Shown: positions 54,077-63,694 of the stretch, in pieces | Position numbering within the stretch: position 1 is the first letter of the stretch | How the letters are laid out: every line of letters begins with the position of its first letter | The notes under the pieces: generated by a model | Database searches by the model: none | Told to the model about the DNA's origin: nothing | What the model saw: the letters and a program-made list of their open reading frames with translations, nothing else | Translations under genes and position numbers: made by a program | From: Saccharibacillus qingshengii | GTDB taxonomy: Bacteria > Bacillota > Bacilli > Paenibacillales > Paenibacillaceae | Direction of reading: 5' to 3' | DNA length: 64,000 nt | NCBI RefSeq assembly: GCF_013185195.1 | Contig: NZ_JAAZWC010000001.1 | Location: 370,709-434,708 of the forward strand

Positions 54077-57000
54077 GGTGAACCCCGCTTTCCGCTCCGC
54101 CGTGCATCCGCTTCTTGTCCGCCTCTTCCGCTTGAGAAGAAGCGGAATCCCCGAATCGCACGCGGAACGTCCGGATTTCATACGGTTTGACGGCAAAACT
54201 CCAGGCATCGGTGCGTTCTTCGCCGATCGGACGCTCCAGCAGGTCGGTCTCCTGCCAGGATGCCGTGCCCAGAGCGAAAAATAGTTCCGTTTCTCCGCTG
54301 CGGCCTTCGCATTCGTGTACCCGTACGATGACTCCATCCCCGTTTTCTGCCGGTTTGATCGCATCGATCGCGAGATGCGCGGCCGAAGACTGCAGCAGAG
54401 ACTGTCCTGCCAACCGGGAAGAACCCGGCCATACGGACAGCGGACTGTTCAAATCCCACGCTTCCTGCGCCGCGGCGCCTTCCGCCCAGTCGCCGGTATG
54501 GGGAAGCAGCGAATAAGTAAAGGCGTGCTCGCCCAGATCCGCATCGGGATCGGGATATTCGGCCGATTTGATCAGACTCAGGCGCAGCGTGTTTCCTTTG
54601 ATATCGTATCCGTATTTGCAGTCGTTCAGCAGACTCACCCCGTAGCCCCGTTCCGACAAATCCGCCCACTGATGGCCCACTGTCTCGAACCGGGCGTAAT
54701 CCCAGCTCGTATTCCAATGGGTCGGGCGGCGGACGCTGCCGAACTGGATCTCGTAGGAAGCTTCCGCGGCGCGGATATCGACGGGAAAAGCGGCTTTGAG
54801 CAGTTGGCGGCGTTCTCTCCAGTCGACTTCCGTCACAAAATCGATTCTTCGGCTGCTGCGGTACAAGCGCACCTCCTGACGAATTTTCGAATCGCCATAG
54901 ATCCATTCGAATTCGACCGCTACCCGCAGCGGTCCGTTTTCTTTTAGACGCTTGGATTGAAGATCGTCGACCGTCCGCATTTTTTCCGTATAAAAAAGAT
55001 CGATATTCCACGCGTCGAACTGCAGCGGCTTGTCTTCGAATACCTGAAACACATTGCCCGCTTGGCCCGCAGCCAGCACCTCGCGCCGATGTTCGCGGTC
55101 ATACAGACGCCGTAGGCGTCCCGCTTCGTCCCATTCGACGAGATAAAACGGAGTCTCCAGGCAGCCGTCCGCCCAAACGAATCCGTTCTCCGCCTGCTCC
55201 GCATCCTGCTCTCCCGCTGCGGCGGTGTCGATCGGCGCCCGCTCCCCGGACGGCTCGAAGACAATCTCCGCAAACCCGAGCGGAAGTACGCCGCCGGTCT
55301 CCACCAGCCAGCCCGAGCCGCTTCGCTGGGCGTCCAGCCTGCGCCCGCCCTGCGTGCGCCACTGCCCCTGCGCTGCCAAGCCTGCTTCGGCTTCGAGGTC
55401 TGCAATCTCCGCCAAACCTTCGCTTGGCCAGGAAGAATCGTTGAACAGCGTATAGCGCAGCGTACCCGGGTGTGCGGTTCTTTTTCCCGTATCGCCATCT
55501 GTATTGTTCGACCCGGCATCCAGCAGAATCTCAATCGCCGCCTGCTGCGCCGAATGCGTCAGCCGCTCCGCTTCCCGATATTCTTCTTTGGCATCGTCGT
55601 ACACTTCCGCGATCGACGATCCCGGAATGATATCGTGGAACTGGTTGCGCAGCGCGATTTCCCACGCTTCGGCAATCTGCCGCCGATCGCCACGGGAAGC
55701 GTCCGCGCCCAGCCTGTCGGCTGCGATGGACAGCATCTCCGTACGCCGCAGCGCAAGCTCCAGGTGCCGGTTCGCTTTTTTGATCCAGGCCTGGCTCGTA
55801 TACGTTCCCCGGTGATTTTCCAGATACAGCTCGCCGTCCCACGTATGCACGTACGCTTCGGTCTCCGCCGCCGTGCGCTCCAGACGCTCGAAATATTCGT
55901 CCGCCCGTCCCGTGACGGTTCTCGGCAGACCCGGCATCTGTTCGAGCCTGCGCCGCATCTCCAGCATGTCGCGGTTCACGCCGCCTCCTCCGTCGCCATA
56001 GCCGTAGCACAGCAGCAGTTCGCGATTCATCGGCCGGTCCCGGTACTGCTCCCAGATCCCCTGTACCGTCTCCGGCACGACATATCCGTTATAGGTATAA
56101 TAGCTTTCCTGCGGAAACTCGATCTCGGGCGTCGTAATAAAATGGGTCAGCACTTCGGAACCGTCGATCCCGCGCCAGACGAACGTATCATGCGGCATCC
56201 GGTTGTACTGGCTCCAGCTGATCTTGGTCGTCATGAACGACGTAATCCCGCACTTGCGCAAGATCTGCGGCAGCGCCCAGCTGTAACCGAACACGTCGGG
56301 CAGCCACAGATAACGGTTCTCCGTTTGAAATTCTTCTCTGAAAAAAGCGGTCCCGTGCAGGATCTGCCGCACCAGCGACTCGCCCGAAGTCAGATTGCAG
56401 TCCGCTTCCAGCCACATGGCGCCTCCGGCTTCCCAGCGTCCTTCTTGCACCTTTTCCCGGATTCGTTCGTACAGCTGCGGATAATCCTGCTTGATATAGG
56501 TGTAGAGCTGGGGTTGGGTCTGCAGAAAGACATAATCCGGGTACTGCTCCATCAGCGCAAGCACCGTCGAAAAGGAGCGGGCCGCTTTCTCCCGCGTATG
56601 GCGCAGACGCCACAGCCAGGCCACATCGATATGCGTATGTCCGATACAGCGCACGGTAACGGGATCGGCCGGCTGCGGATAATCGGCGCGCAGAGCGACA
56701 AGCCGGCGCTTCAACTCCGCGAGCGCAAGCCCAATCGAAGCCCGGAAAGCTTCGGAACCCGGCCGGGACCAATCGAGCAGGTTCAGCGAGCGGTCCAGCG
56801 CAAGCAGCAGATCGTGGCGCTCGGCCCGGGTATCGCCAAGTACGTACACGGTCTCCAGCACCGCACGGCCGGTATAATACAGATCGTCCGCTTCTTCATG
56901 CAGCAGGCAGAGGTCCGCCCGGGCCAGCAGATGCTCCTGCTCGGTGCGCGGACCGCCTCCTTCAAGTCCAGACCACAGCCGGAAATGCAGCTGCGCCGTC

Positions 57001-57389
57001 TGTCCGGCCAGATCGTCCAGAAACACTTCCCGGTGATTGGAATCGACTCCCTGGCGCGGCTGGCCGTCTACGAACAGCAAAGATTCGAAGCCCCTGCTGT
57101 TCCCGTGCGGCGTCAGACCGAAATCGAACAGTCCGACGAGCCGGTGCCCCGGGACCGGCTCGGGCAGCCGAACCTCCAGGCGCAGCCACAAATAGCGGTC
57201 GCGTCCGGTCCAGCGGCTGCCGATCGGCATCCCTGCCCAGCCCGCCGTATCGGCGGACGGCGGCGCAGCGGCGATCTCGCCCGCTTCGTCCGGCAGAACT
57301 TCCAGCTCGCGGAACGCGTGTACGACGCGATGCCGGAACGTCTCCAGTTCGTCCAGACGCGCTTTGCATTTTTCTTCGGTTTTGAACAT
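54063..57389 (-). CDS. GH38 alpha-mannosidase (complete paralogue)
   Basis: 1108 residues. The N-terminal beta domain (about 1-240) is followed by the catalytic core: GHTHIDVAWLW (250-260) for zinc, WLEADCNLTSGES with nucleophile Asp330, WLPDVFGYSWALP and NQFHDIIPGSS (His585). The large C-terminal beta-sandwich domains fill residues 620-1108. It should release alpha-linked mannose in the cytoplasm. ATG at 57389 follows GGAGG; the open frame upstream of it is not used. It sits between the heparinase-fold gene (77-base gap) and GH88. It is strongly similar to the partial gene at 1-1004, with the same gene-start context. Confidence 0.95.
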   Translation of the reverse strand: MFKTEEKCKARLDELETFRHRVVHAFRELEVLPDEAGEIAAAPPSADTAGWAGMPIGSRWTGRDRYLWLRLEVRLPEPVPGHRLVGLFDFGLTPHGNSRGFESLLFVDGQPRQGVDSNHREVFLDDLAGQTAQLHFRLWSGLEGGGPRTEQEHLLARADLCLLHEEADDLYYTGRAVLETVYVLGDTRAERHDLLLALDRSLNLLDWSRPGSEAFRASIGLALAELKRRLVALRADYPQPADPVTVRCIGHTHIDVAWLWRLRHTREKAARSFSTVLALMEQYPDYVFLQTQPQLYTYIKQDYPQLYERIREKVQEGRWEAGGAMWLEADCNLTSGESLVRQILHGTAFFREEFQTENRYLWLPDVFGYSWALPQILRKCGITSFMTTKISWSQYNRMPHDTFVWRGIDGSEVLTHFITTPEIEFPQESYYTYNGYVVPETVQGIWEQYRDRPMNRELLLCYGYGDGGGGVNRDMLEMRRRLEQMPGLPRTVTGRADEYFERLERTAAETEAYVHTWDGELYLENHRGTYTSQAWIKKANRHLELALRRTEMLSIAADRLGADASRGDRRQIAEAWEIALRNQFHDIIPGSSIAEVYDDAKEEYREAERLTHSAQQAAIEILLDAGSNNTDGDTGKRTAHPGTLRYTLFNDSSWPSEGLAEIADLEAEAGLAAQGQWRTQGGRRLDAQRSGSGWLVETGGVLPLGFAEIVFEPSGERAPIDTAAAGEQDAEQAENGFVWADGCLETPFYLVEWDEAGRLRRLYDREHRREVLAAGQAGNVFQVFEDKPLQFDAWNIDLFYTEKMRTVDDLQSKRLKENGPLRVAVEFEWIYGDSKIRQEVRLYRSSRRIDFVTEVDWRERRQLLKAAFPVDIRAAEASYEIQFGSVRRPTHWNTSWDYARFETVGHQWADLSERGYGVSLLNDCKYGYDIKGNTLRLSLIKSAEYPDPDADLGEHAFTYSLLPHTGDWAEGAAAQEAWDLNSPLSVWPGSSRLAGQSLLQSSAAHLAIDAIKPAENGDGVIVRVHECEGRSGETELFFALGTASWQETDLLERPIGEERTDAWSFAVKPYEIRTFRVRFGDSASSQAEEADKKRMHGGAESGVHHEAR

Positions 57390-57466
57390 CGAATAAACCT
57401 CCGTTCGATTGAAGTAAGGGCCTGTTGGAGCGGCAGGTTCAAGGTAGACACGTTCCGTCAGAGGCC

Positions 57467-59929
57467 TTATGGAAGGTCGAAGAGCAGACGGAACCCGCTT
57501 TGCCCCGCTTCCATCCGGCGTTTCCACAGTCCCGAATCGGGGTCGAAACGCAGTCCCGCACCGCGGGCCTGCTCTTGCGCGTCAACCGGCAGACCCGCCT
57601 CGGCACCGGAGAAATCGGGCGTGCCGGGCGTGGGTGCGGCAGGCGCAAAATAACACCAGGCATCCGCGGACAGCGACACTTCCGCATGCAGTCCGTTCCC
57701 GTAATCCAGCGCGGCGCCGGCTTTGAGCAGCGAACTGAACAGACACTGTCCGCCCAGCTTGAGATAGCTGCCGTTATGCAGAGTAACCCGGCAGATGCGT
57801 CCGGACGCATCGCGAGCGAGCGTACTCAGGAACGCATCGGTCTCAAGTTCGCCGAAGACCGCGTGGGAATTGTCGTGCATCACCCGGCCGTCGGCCCGTG
57901 GATTGACGAACAGATCGAGGCTCCCTCCGTCCGGGCGGTTCAAGCGAAGCGCCTGGACGTCTTCGCCGTCGGAGGAACTTTCCGCTGCCGCGGCGCTTTC
58001 GCCGCGCTGCGGCAGCGGAGCGTCCGGCATCGGCGCCGCCCCTGCACCGTAGTCCGCTTCGTCCAGACGCTGTACGCTTGTCCAGGACTCTTCCGCAGCC
58101 GGCAGCAGAAACACACTGACCCACTTGATTCGTCCCTCCACCGACGCGGAACGAATCTTGGCATAATCCGCTTCGGGAAATACATCTTCCTCCCCGCTGC
58201 CGCGGAGCTTCGCATGCAGGTAGCCTCGGGTTTGTACGTATTCTTTTTTCTGCGGAAAAGGGTGCATAACCCGCATCTCGCATTCTTCGCTGCGCAGAGA
58301 CAAATACGGCTCCGCCCTGCCCTGCCCGATCTTCAGTCCGGCCGGCATATGCAGCAGCCATTCGAAGGTTCCGTCGCGTTCCGACTGCAGGTCGTCGACA
58401 AGAATCATCGCTCCGTCCAGGCAGAGAAAGTGCCGGTAGAATCTTCGGTATAATCCGGAATAAGGCCCTGTACAGTCCGCAAGCAGATACTTGTAACCCG
58501 GCATGTCCAAGCGATCGGGCAGCGAGCCGGGAAATTTGGTCCCTTCCTCGATCAGTCCCGGCGCCTGGCCCCGGCCGTCCAGCAGGACGATATTATGGGC
58601 GGTCGACTGTCTGTAATATGTGTTGTACAGCGGTTTGGAATAGGCGCAGTGTCCCGAGTCGTCGACAAAAACGCGCCCGCCGAGAGTCAATATAAACGTA
58701 CCGGCGTCCAGATGGTTGTGGTTCCAGCTTTCTCCCGTCTTGACCGCCAGCACCGCCTGCTCCTGGCCGCTTTTCCAGCGAACGAAGCCGCAGCCCGAAT
58801 GGGCGAATACGGTGATGCCTTCTTCTTCGCCGGTCACGGGCCTCTCCGCTGTCAGCCCTTCCGGATAGCAGGCAAACTCCGCTGCCTCGGACGGATCGCC
58901 TTTGAGATCGTTGAACAATCCCAGCAGACCCGCATGCCGGTAGCGGTCAGCCAATTCCAGCCAGACATAGGCATGCTTTCTGCGGTCGCCTTCGTCACCG
59001 AAATGAAAAGTGCCGACGTTTCCCGTAACCTCTTCGCCCGCCGCGCTTTGCTCCTCCGCCTTTTTCCAATATAGGGTCTGCATATAGACCTCCGGAATCC
59101 GGGCCAGCACCGGCAGTTCGCCGAGCGAAACGTCTCCGGTCTGCCGCCGGTAAGCCGCTTCGAAGACCAGGAAATTGCCCAGCGCATAATCCAGATAACC
59201 CATTGTCTCGACATAGTCGCCGTCCGCACCGAAATTAGCCTGTTTGTTCTGCAGCACATTGCCCGGATACGCAAACCATTCCCGGATGCCTTCCGTAATC
59301 GTGTGCAGCGCTTCCTCCGCATGCGGAACCCGGCCCCGAATCGTTAGCAGCAGCAGACCCGCCGCGGATACGCAGACGATCCACCAGTTATGGCCCATCG
59401 TATCGAGCGCATGAATCCTGCGAAGAGGATGCAGCCAGTCGCCGTACAGCGGCACGTACGCTTTGCGGTACAGCATCTCTTCGATCGCTTCGCGCTCCTG
59501 CAAGCTGCACGACTCCTTCACCGCGTCGTACGCCGACGAGAGATAGACGCCGATATCCGCCGTCCACAGATCCGAATGCCGGCCTCCGCCGCTCTGGTAA
59601 ACCCAGCTTTCTTCTTCGCCAAGCAGCCCGATCAGTCCGCGCACAATCGGCTCCGCCGCTTCGCCGCCTTCGACCTTGGCGTAGAAAGCCAGGTTCTGCG
59701 CTTCTTTGGCCAGCTCCCGCACTTCGTTGCCCAGCGTAAAACGCTTGCTGCCTCCATGCGTCAGCCAGCGTTCCCGCAGCCGGGCAATCCGCTCCCGCGC
59801 TTCCTCGAGCCATCTGACGTCTCGCGCGGACCTGTCGGCTGCAAAAGCCGCCCAGCCCCGCTTCACCGAAGGTTCCGAAGCGATCAGCCGCCTTGTCCGT
59901 TCAAGCGTTTGTTCGTCGTATACAAGCAT
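57467..59929 (-). CDS. Heparinase II/III-fold polysaccharide lyase or hydrolase
   Basis: 820 residues. A helical toroid (about 1-350, with DTMGHNWWIVCVSAAG at 176-190) precedes the C-terminal heparinase II/III-like beta-sandwich, whose signature ESWNHNHLDAGTFIL (about 400-414) and STAHNIVLLDGRGQ (442-456) is intact. The family contains lyases acting on heparin, alginate, hyaluronan and related uronates. No signal peptide is seen, so it probably attacks imported oligosaccharides, creating the unsaturated ends that the GH88 enzyme removes. AGGAGG precedes the ATG. The exact specificity is not inferable. Confidence 0.85.
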   Translation of the reverse strand: MLVYDEQTLERTRRLIASEPSVKRGWAAFAADRSARDVRWLEEARERIARLRERWLTHGGSKRFTLGNEVRELAKEAQNLAFYAKVEGGEAAEPIVRGLIGLLGEEESWVYQSGGGRHSDLWTADIGVYLSSAYDAVKESCSLQEREAIEEMLYRKAYVPLYGDWLHPLRRIHALDTMGHNWWIVCVSAAGLLLLTIRGRVPHAEEALHTITEGIREWFAYPGNVLQNKQANFGADGDYVETMGYLDYALGNFLVFEAAYRRQTGDVSLGELPVLARIPEVYMQTLYWKKAEEQSAAGEEVTGNVGTFHFGDEGDRRKHAYVWLELADRYRHAGLLGLFNDLKGDPSEAAEFACYPEGLTAERPVTGEEEGITVFAHSGCGFVRWKSGQEQAVLAVKTGESWNHNHLDAGTFILTLGGRVFVDDSGHCAYSKPLYNTYYRQSTAHNIVLLDGRGQAPGLIEEGTKFPGSLPDRLDMPGYKYLLADCTGPYSGLYRRFYRHFLCLDGAMILVDDLQSERDGTFEWLLHMPAGLKIGQGRAEPYLSLRSEECEMRVMHPFPQKKEYVQTRGYLHAKLRGSGEEDVFPEADYAKIRSASVEGRIKWVSVFLLPAAEESWTSVQRLDEADYGAGAAPMPDAPLPQRGESAAAAESSSDGEDVQALRLNRPDGGSLDLFVNPRADGRVMHDNSHAVFGELETDAFLSTLARDASGRICRVTLHNGSYLKLGGQCLFSSLLKAGAALDYGNGLHAEVSLSADAWCYFAPAAPTPGTPDFSGAEAGLPVDAQEQARGAGLRFDPDSGLWKRRMEAGQSGFRLLFDLP

Positions 59930-60025
59930 ATTCCGTCCTCCCGCAAGCGGCTCCGGTGCGAAGATCCGCCCGAAGCCGTTTTTTTAGCGTATGACTGTTC
60001 GGCTCCGTCCGACGCGGCCCAAGCG

Positions 60026-61651
60026 TTACTCGAATTTCATCGTGTAGAGCTGTTCCATGAAGATCCAGGAGTCTTTGTTGTCTTGGTACCACTGTTTGTA
60101 CCAGTCTTCGAGCGCCTGTCCGCCGGATGCGTACCACGATTTTTTGACGTCTTCCACGCCTTGATCGACGCTGTAGCCGCTGCCGCTGACGACCGCTTTG
60201 GCCATCGTATCGTTCATGTTGTTCCAGCCGTCGTTGAACGTTGTCGTCATGGCTTTATCCAGCGAAGGACGGAACTTGGCGTGCGTGAAGCCCGGGTGCG
60301 GATGCGCCGGATCGAGATACAGGGTATCCATCTCGGCCGCGATCGCGAGCCATTCCTTGTCGATCGGATCGGCCGAGTCCAGCTGGCGTCCGTCCACGTT
60401 GCTGCTTTCCACGATATATTTCGGCATGAACATCCGGTAGTCGTTCAGATAGCCCATTTCCGTTTCGTTTTTCTTTTCGTCGACCGGTTTGATCTTGCCG
60501 TCGCTTTCTTTCGTATAATGTTCGCCTTCGACGCCGTTCATCAGCGTCTCGACCGTCGACGGCGTAACCATGAAGTCGATATATTTCATGACCGCTTCCG
60601 GATTCTTCGCGTTCGCGTTCACGGCGCCCGTCATCTGGATCGAGGGATTGAAGTCGGGACCGAACCGGCCGAATTCGCTTTCCGGGAACGCCATGGCGGT
60701 AACCTTCGCGTTCGGATCGGTGTTTTTGAGCGTATCGAAGTTTTTGCTGATCACCGAGCGGTAAGCCAGATAGATGCCGAGTTTGCCGCTGGCAAAATCC
60801 TGCTCCGCTTTTTGGCCGTTTTTGTCGGAGAGGAAGTCTTTGTCCACGATGCCGTTCTCGAACAATTTTTTCTTGAACTCGTAGGCCGGCTTGATCCGGT
60901 CGAACTGGCGCACCAGCTGGTCGTCTTCGATAATGAACATCTCGTTCTGGAACATGGCGTCCACGTAGAAAGAAGCGAACTGGCTGAGATTCATCCCGAA
61001 CGTGTCTTTGACTCCGTTGCCGTCCGGATCCTCGTTGGCAAAAGCATCCGCGACCGCGTACAGTTCTTCGGTCGTCTGCGGCACTTCAAGCCCCAGCTTG
61101 TCGAGCCAGTCCTGCCGGATGACCATCGCCCCGAGCACTTCCGGTTTGGTGACCATGCCGATATTGTACAGCTTGCCGTCCGGCTTCGTGCCAAGCGTCC
61201 GCAGTGCCGGAACTTTCTCCAGCAGCGCTTTGTATTCGGTACTGCTTTTTTCGACGATATCATCGAGCGGCAGCAGCTGTTTCTGCGTCCACAGCGAGTT
61301 CAGGAAATCCGTATCGTATTCCAGTACCAGGTCGGGCGCATCGCCGGAAGCGAACAGCATGCTGTATTTCTGCTGCGACTCGTTCCGGGGAATCGGCACG
61401 AAATCGACGCCAACCGGCCCGTTTTCGTTGATCCATTGGGTCCAGCGGTTATCCGAATAGGTGCCTTCCTCTTTGGGGATTTGGCCGCGGTCGTAAATGG
61501 AAACGGAAATTTTTTCTTTGGCCTCGCTTTTTTCCCCGTCCGCCGCCTGCGGCTTCTCGCTGCCTGATCCGCAGCCCGCCAGCACCATCGACAGCGCCGT
61601 GACCGCCGCGAATCCGCCTATCATCGTTTTACTCCAGTTCTGTTTGCCCAT
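60026..61651 (-). CDS. ABC-transporter oligosaccharide-binding lipoprotein
   Basis: 541 residues of the large Firmicutes solute-binding family that pairs with LplB/YtcP permeases. The signal peptide ends with the lipobox LAGC (Cys27). Core segments DRWTQWINENGPVGVDFVPIP, DAPDLVLEYDTDFLNSLW and DQDWLDKLGLE-like turns (RQDWLDKLGLEVPQTTEELY) are typical. GAGGGG lies before the ATG. It follows both permease genes rather than preceding them. A hairpin (59948-59956 with 59970-59978) in the 96 bases before the heparinase-fold gene could stabilise its transcript, as binding proteins are needed in excess. Confidence 0.92.
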   Translation of the reverse strand: MGKQNWSKTMIGGFAAVTALSMVLAGCGSGSEKPQAADGEKSEAKEKISVSIYDRGQIPKEEGTYSDNRWTQWINENGPVGVDFVPIPRNESQQKYSMLFASGDAPDLVLEYDTDFLNSLWTQKQLLPLDDIVEKSSTEYKALLEKVPALRTLGTKPDGKLYNIGMVTKPEVLGAMVIRQDWLDKLGLEVPQTTEELYAVADAFANEDPDGNGVKDTFGMNLSQFASFYVDAMFQNEMFIIEDDQLVRQFDRIKPAYEFKKKLFENGIVDKDFLSDKNGQKAEQDFASGKLGIYLAYRSVISKNFDTLKNTDPNAKVTAMAFPESEFGRFGPDFNPSIQMTGAVNANAKNPEAVMKYIDFMVTPSTVETLMNGVEGEHYTKESDGKIKPVDEKKNETEMGYLNDYRMFMPKYIVESSNVDGRQLDSADPIDKEWLAIAAEMDTLYLDPAHPHPGFTHAKFRPSLDKAMTTTFNDGWNNMNDTMAKAVVSGSGYSVDQGVEDVKKSWYASGGQALEDWYKQWYQDNKDSWIFMEQLYTMKFE

Positions 61652-61692
61652 ACCCTTACCCCTCTCTTGTGTTTGAGTAGACGCGCATTCTG

Positions 61693-62568
61693 TCACCCTT
61701 TGACCGATCCAATCAGCATGCCTTTGACAAAATATTTTTGTAAAAACGGGTACACGATCAGCATGGGAAGAATCATCACGATAATCCCGGCGGAACGGAT
61801 CGATTCGGGCGTAAGCTTGCGGAACGCGTCCGGATCGAGCATCGCCAGTTCCGACATCAGCGATTGGCTTTGGATCATATTTTGCACGAGCACCGACAGA
61901 TTGAAGCGCTCCGGGTCGTTGATATAGATCAGCACGTTGAAGAACGAGTTCCAGTGCGCCACCCCGTAGAACAGCGCGATCGTTGCGATGACCGGGATCG
62001 ACAGCGGAAGCACGATCTGCAGAATGATCCGCCATTCGCCGCTGCCGTCGATCCGCGCCGCATCTTCCAGTTCTTCCGGAATATTTTCAAAAAAGGACTT
62101 CAGAACGAGCAGATTGTATACGCTTACGAGACCCGGCAGCCACAACGCTCCGTAATTGCCGACCAGCCCAAGCGATTTCGCCAGCAGATAATTGGGAATC
62201 AAACCGGCGGTGAACAGCATGGTGAAGACGATCGCAAGCGTCAAGGTGCGTCTCGCGTAGAAATGTTTGCGGGACAGCGGATACGCGGCAAGAATGGTGA
62301 AGACCATATTCAGCGCCGTGCCGACCAGCGTAATGACCAGACTGTTGCGAAAAGCGCCGGCGATATTCGTGTCCTCGATCAGCTTGCTGTAGGCCGTCCA
62401 GGTGAAGTCGCGCGGCCACAGCCCCACTTTGCCGAGCGTGATCGCTTCATTGCCGCTGAGCGACAGCGAGGCGATATGGATGATCGGCAGCAGGCAGCTG
62501 AGGGCGGCCAGCGCCAGAATGATATAGTTGATGCCGTAAAATACTTTTTCGCCGTTTGTCGGCTTCAT
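61693..62568 (-). CDS. Carbohydrate ABC permease, YtcP/LplC type
   Basis: 291 residues, six membrane helices. The EAA loop reads NIPEELEDAARIDGSGEWRIILQIVLPLSIPV; LTLAIVFTMLFTAGLIPNYLL is typical of this branch. An in-frame ATG at 62574 is only 2 bases from GGGGAG, so the ATG at 62568 (8 bases) is preferred. It works with the permease upstream and an ATPase that is not encoded here, as is usual for this family (shared MsmX-type ATPase). Confidence 0.93.
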   Translation of the reverse strand: MKPTNGEKVFYGINYIILALAALSCLLPIIHIASLSLSGNEAITLGKVGLWPRDFTWTAYSKLIEDTNIAGAFRNSLVITLVGTALNMVFTILAAYPLSRKHFYARRTLTLAIVFTMLFTAGLIPNYLLAKSLGLVGNYGALWLPGLVSVYNLLVLKSFFENIPEELEDAARIDGSGEWRIILQIVLPLSIPVIATIALFYGVAHWNSFFNVLIYINDPERFNLSVLVQNMIQSQSLMSELAMLDPDAFRKLTPESIRSAGIIVMILPMLIVYPFLQKYFVKGMLIGSVKG

Positions 62569-62620
62569 CGCCATTCTCCCCTTTCGTTTGACGGATGCGA
62601 GCGACCTTGGACACGGAATC

Positions 62621-63589
62621 TTACCACAGTCCGCGTCCCGACCGCCGGGCGATCCCGTTGACCACCAGCACCAGCGTCAGCCCAATCAGCGATTCGAACA
62701 ATCCCATCGCCGTCGCGTAGCTGAACTGACCCGAACCGAGGCCCACTTTGAAGTTCCAGGTACTGATCACTTCCGCCACGTTGATGACTACCGCATTTTG
62801 CAGCACGTAGACTTGATCGAAGCCGACATCCATCACATTGCCGATACCGAGAATAAACATGAGCACGATCGTCGGCATCAGCCCGGGCAGCGTGATATGG
62901 CGGATCTGCTTCCATTTGCCCGCCCCGTCCATGCCCGCCGCTTCGTACAGGCTCGGATCGATCGACGTAAGAGCCGCCAGATAGATGATCGCCGACCAGC
63001 CCGCGCCTTTCCAGATTCCGGAAGCGACAAAGATCGTGATCCACGACCCTTCATTGAACAAGAACGGGTACGCGCTGCCGGTGATCCGCTCCAGCACATT
63101 GTTGACGAAGCCCGTCTCGATCGAGAACATCATCAGCACCAGTCCGCCCACGATAACCCAGTTGAGGAAATGCGGGAGATACAGCAGCGTCTGCGTCCAG
63201 CGTTTGAACCAGGAGCGCCGTACTTCGTTGAGCAGAATCGCCAGAATGACCGGGAACGGAAATCCGACAAACACGGTCAGTGCGCTCAGCACCAGCGTGT
63301 TGCGGATAATGCCCAGGGTGTCGGGGTTCTGGAAGAGATACCTGTAATTGTCGAAGCCGACCCATGGGCTGCCGAACATGCCGTCCGCGAAGTTGTAGTC
63401 CTTGAATGCGATAATGAAACCGAACATGGGCACATATTTGAAAAGGATAAAGAAAATCGCGATCGGCAGGAACATGATCAGAAGAGGTTTGTTCATATTC
63501 CAGCGCCGGCGTTTGCCCAGAGCGCTTTGCTCTCTCAGACGGCTCTGCTTCTCGCTGTCTTTGCTCGCCCCGATATTCAGGCTGCCCAT
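62621..63589 (-). CDS. Carbohydrate ABC permease, LplB type
   Basis: 322 residues, six membrane helices, first gene of the operon. FFILFKYVPMFGFIIAFKDYNFADGMFGSPWVGFDNY at the N-terminal end and the EAA loop SLYEAAGMDGAGKWKQIRHITLPGL are characteristic. The ATG at 63589 is preceded by GGAGG. Partners with the YtcP-type permease and the lipoprotein at 60026-61651. Confidence 0.93.
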   Translation of the reverse strand: MGSLNIGASKDSEKQSRLREQSALGKRRRWNMNKPLLIMFLPIAIFFILFKYVPMFGFIIAFKDYNFADGMFGSPWVGFDNYRYLFQNPDTLGIIRNTLVLSALTVFVGFPFPVILAILLNEVRRSWFKRWTQTLLYLPHFLNWVIVGGLVLMMFSIETGFVNNVLERITGSAYPFLFNEGSWITIFVASGIWKGAGWSAIIYLAALTSIDPSLYEAAGMDGAGKWKQIRHITLPGLMPTIVLMFILGIGNVMDVGFDQVYVLQNAVVINVAEVISTWNFKVGLGSGQFSYATAMGLFESLIGLTLVLVVNGIARRSGRGLW

Positions 63590-63636
63590 CTGCTCACCTC
63601 CGAAATAGAATGATACGGCCATCAGCGGAACACTCA

Positions 63637-63650
63637 TGCAAGCGCTTTCT
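63637..63650. promoter_or_regulatory. cre-like site in the leader of the ABC/glycosidase operon
   Basis: AGAAAGCGCTTGCA on the minus strand matches the cre consensus TGWNANCGNTNWCA except at the first and twelfth positions and has the core AAAGCGCTT. It lies about 15-30 bases after the predicted -10 element, where CcpA would block transcription. Confidence 0.6.
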
Positions 63651-63665
63651 CTTGGCTGTGTCCCC

Positions 63666-63694
63666 ACTGTACCCAAGCGGCAAATTTTCGGCAA
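63666..63694 (-). promoter_or_regulatory. Probable promoter of the ABC/glycosidase operon
   Basis: On the minus strand TTGCCG (63689-63694) and TACAGT (63666-63671) with a 17-base spacer, about 75 bases before the first permease start. It is moderately close to the sigma-A consensus. Confidence 0.5.

Noticed and set aside
55470..61567. Long plus-strand open frames opposite the GH38, heparinase-fold and binding-protein genes
   Set aside because: Antisense to confidently assigned genes; no domain is recognisable in their translations.
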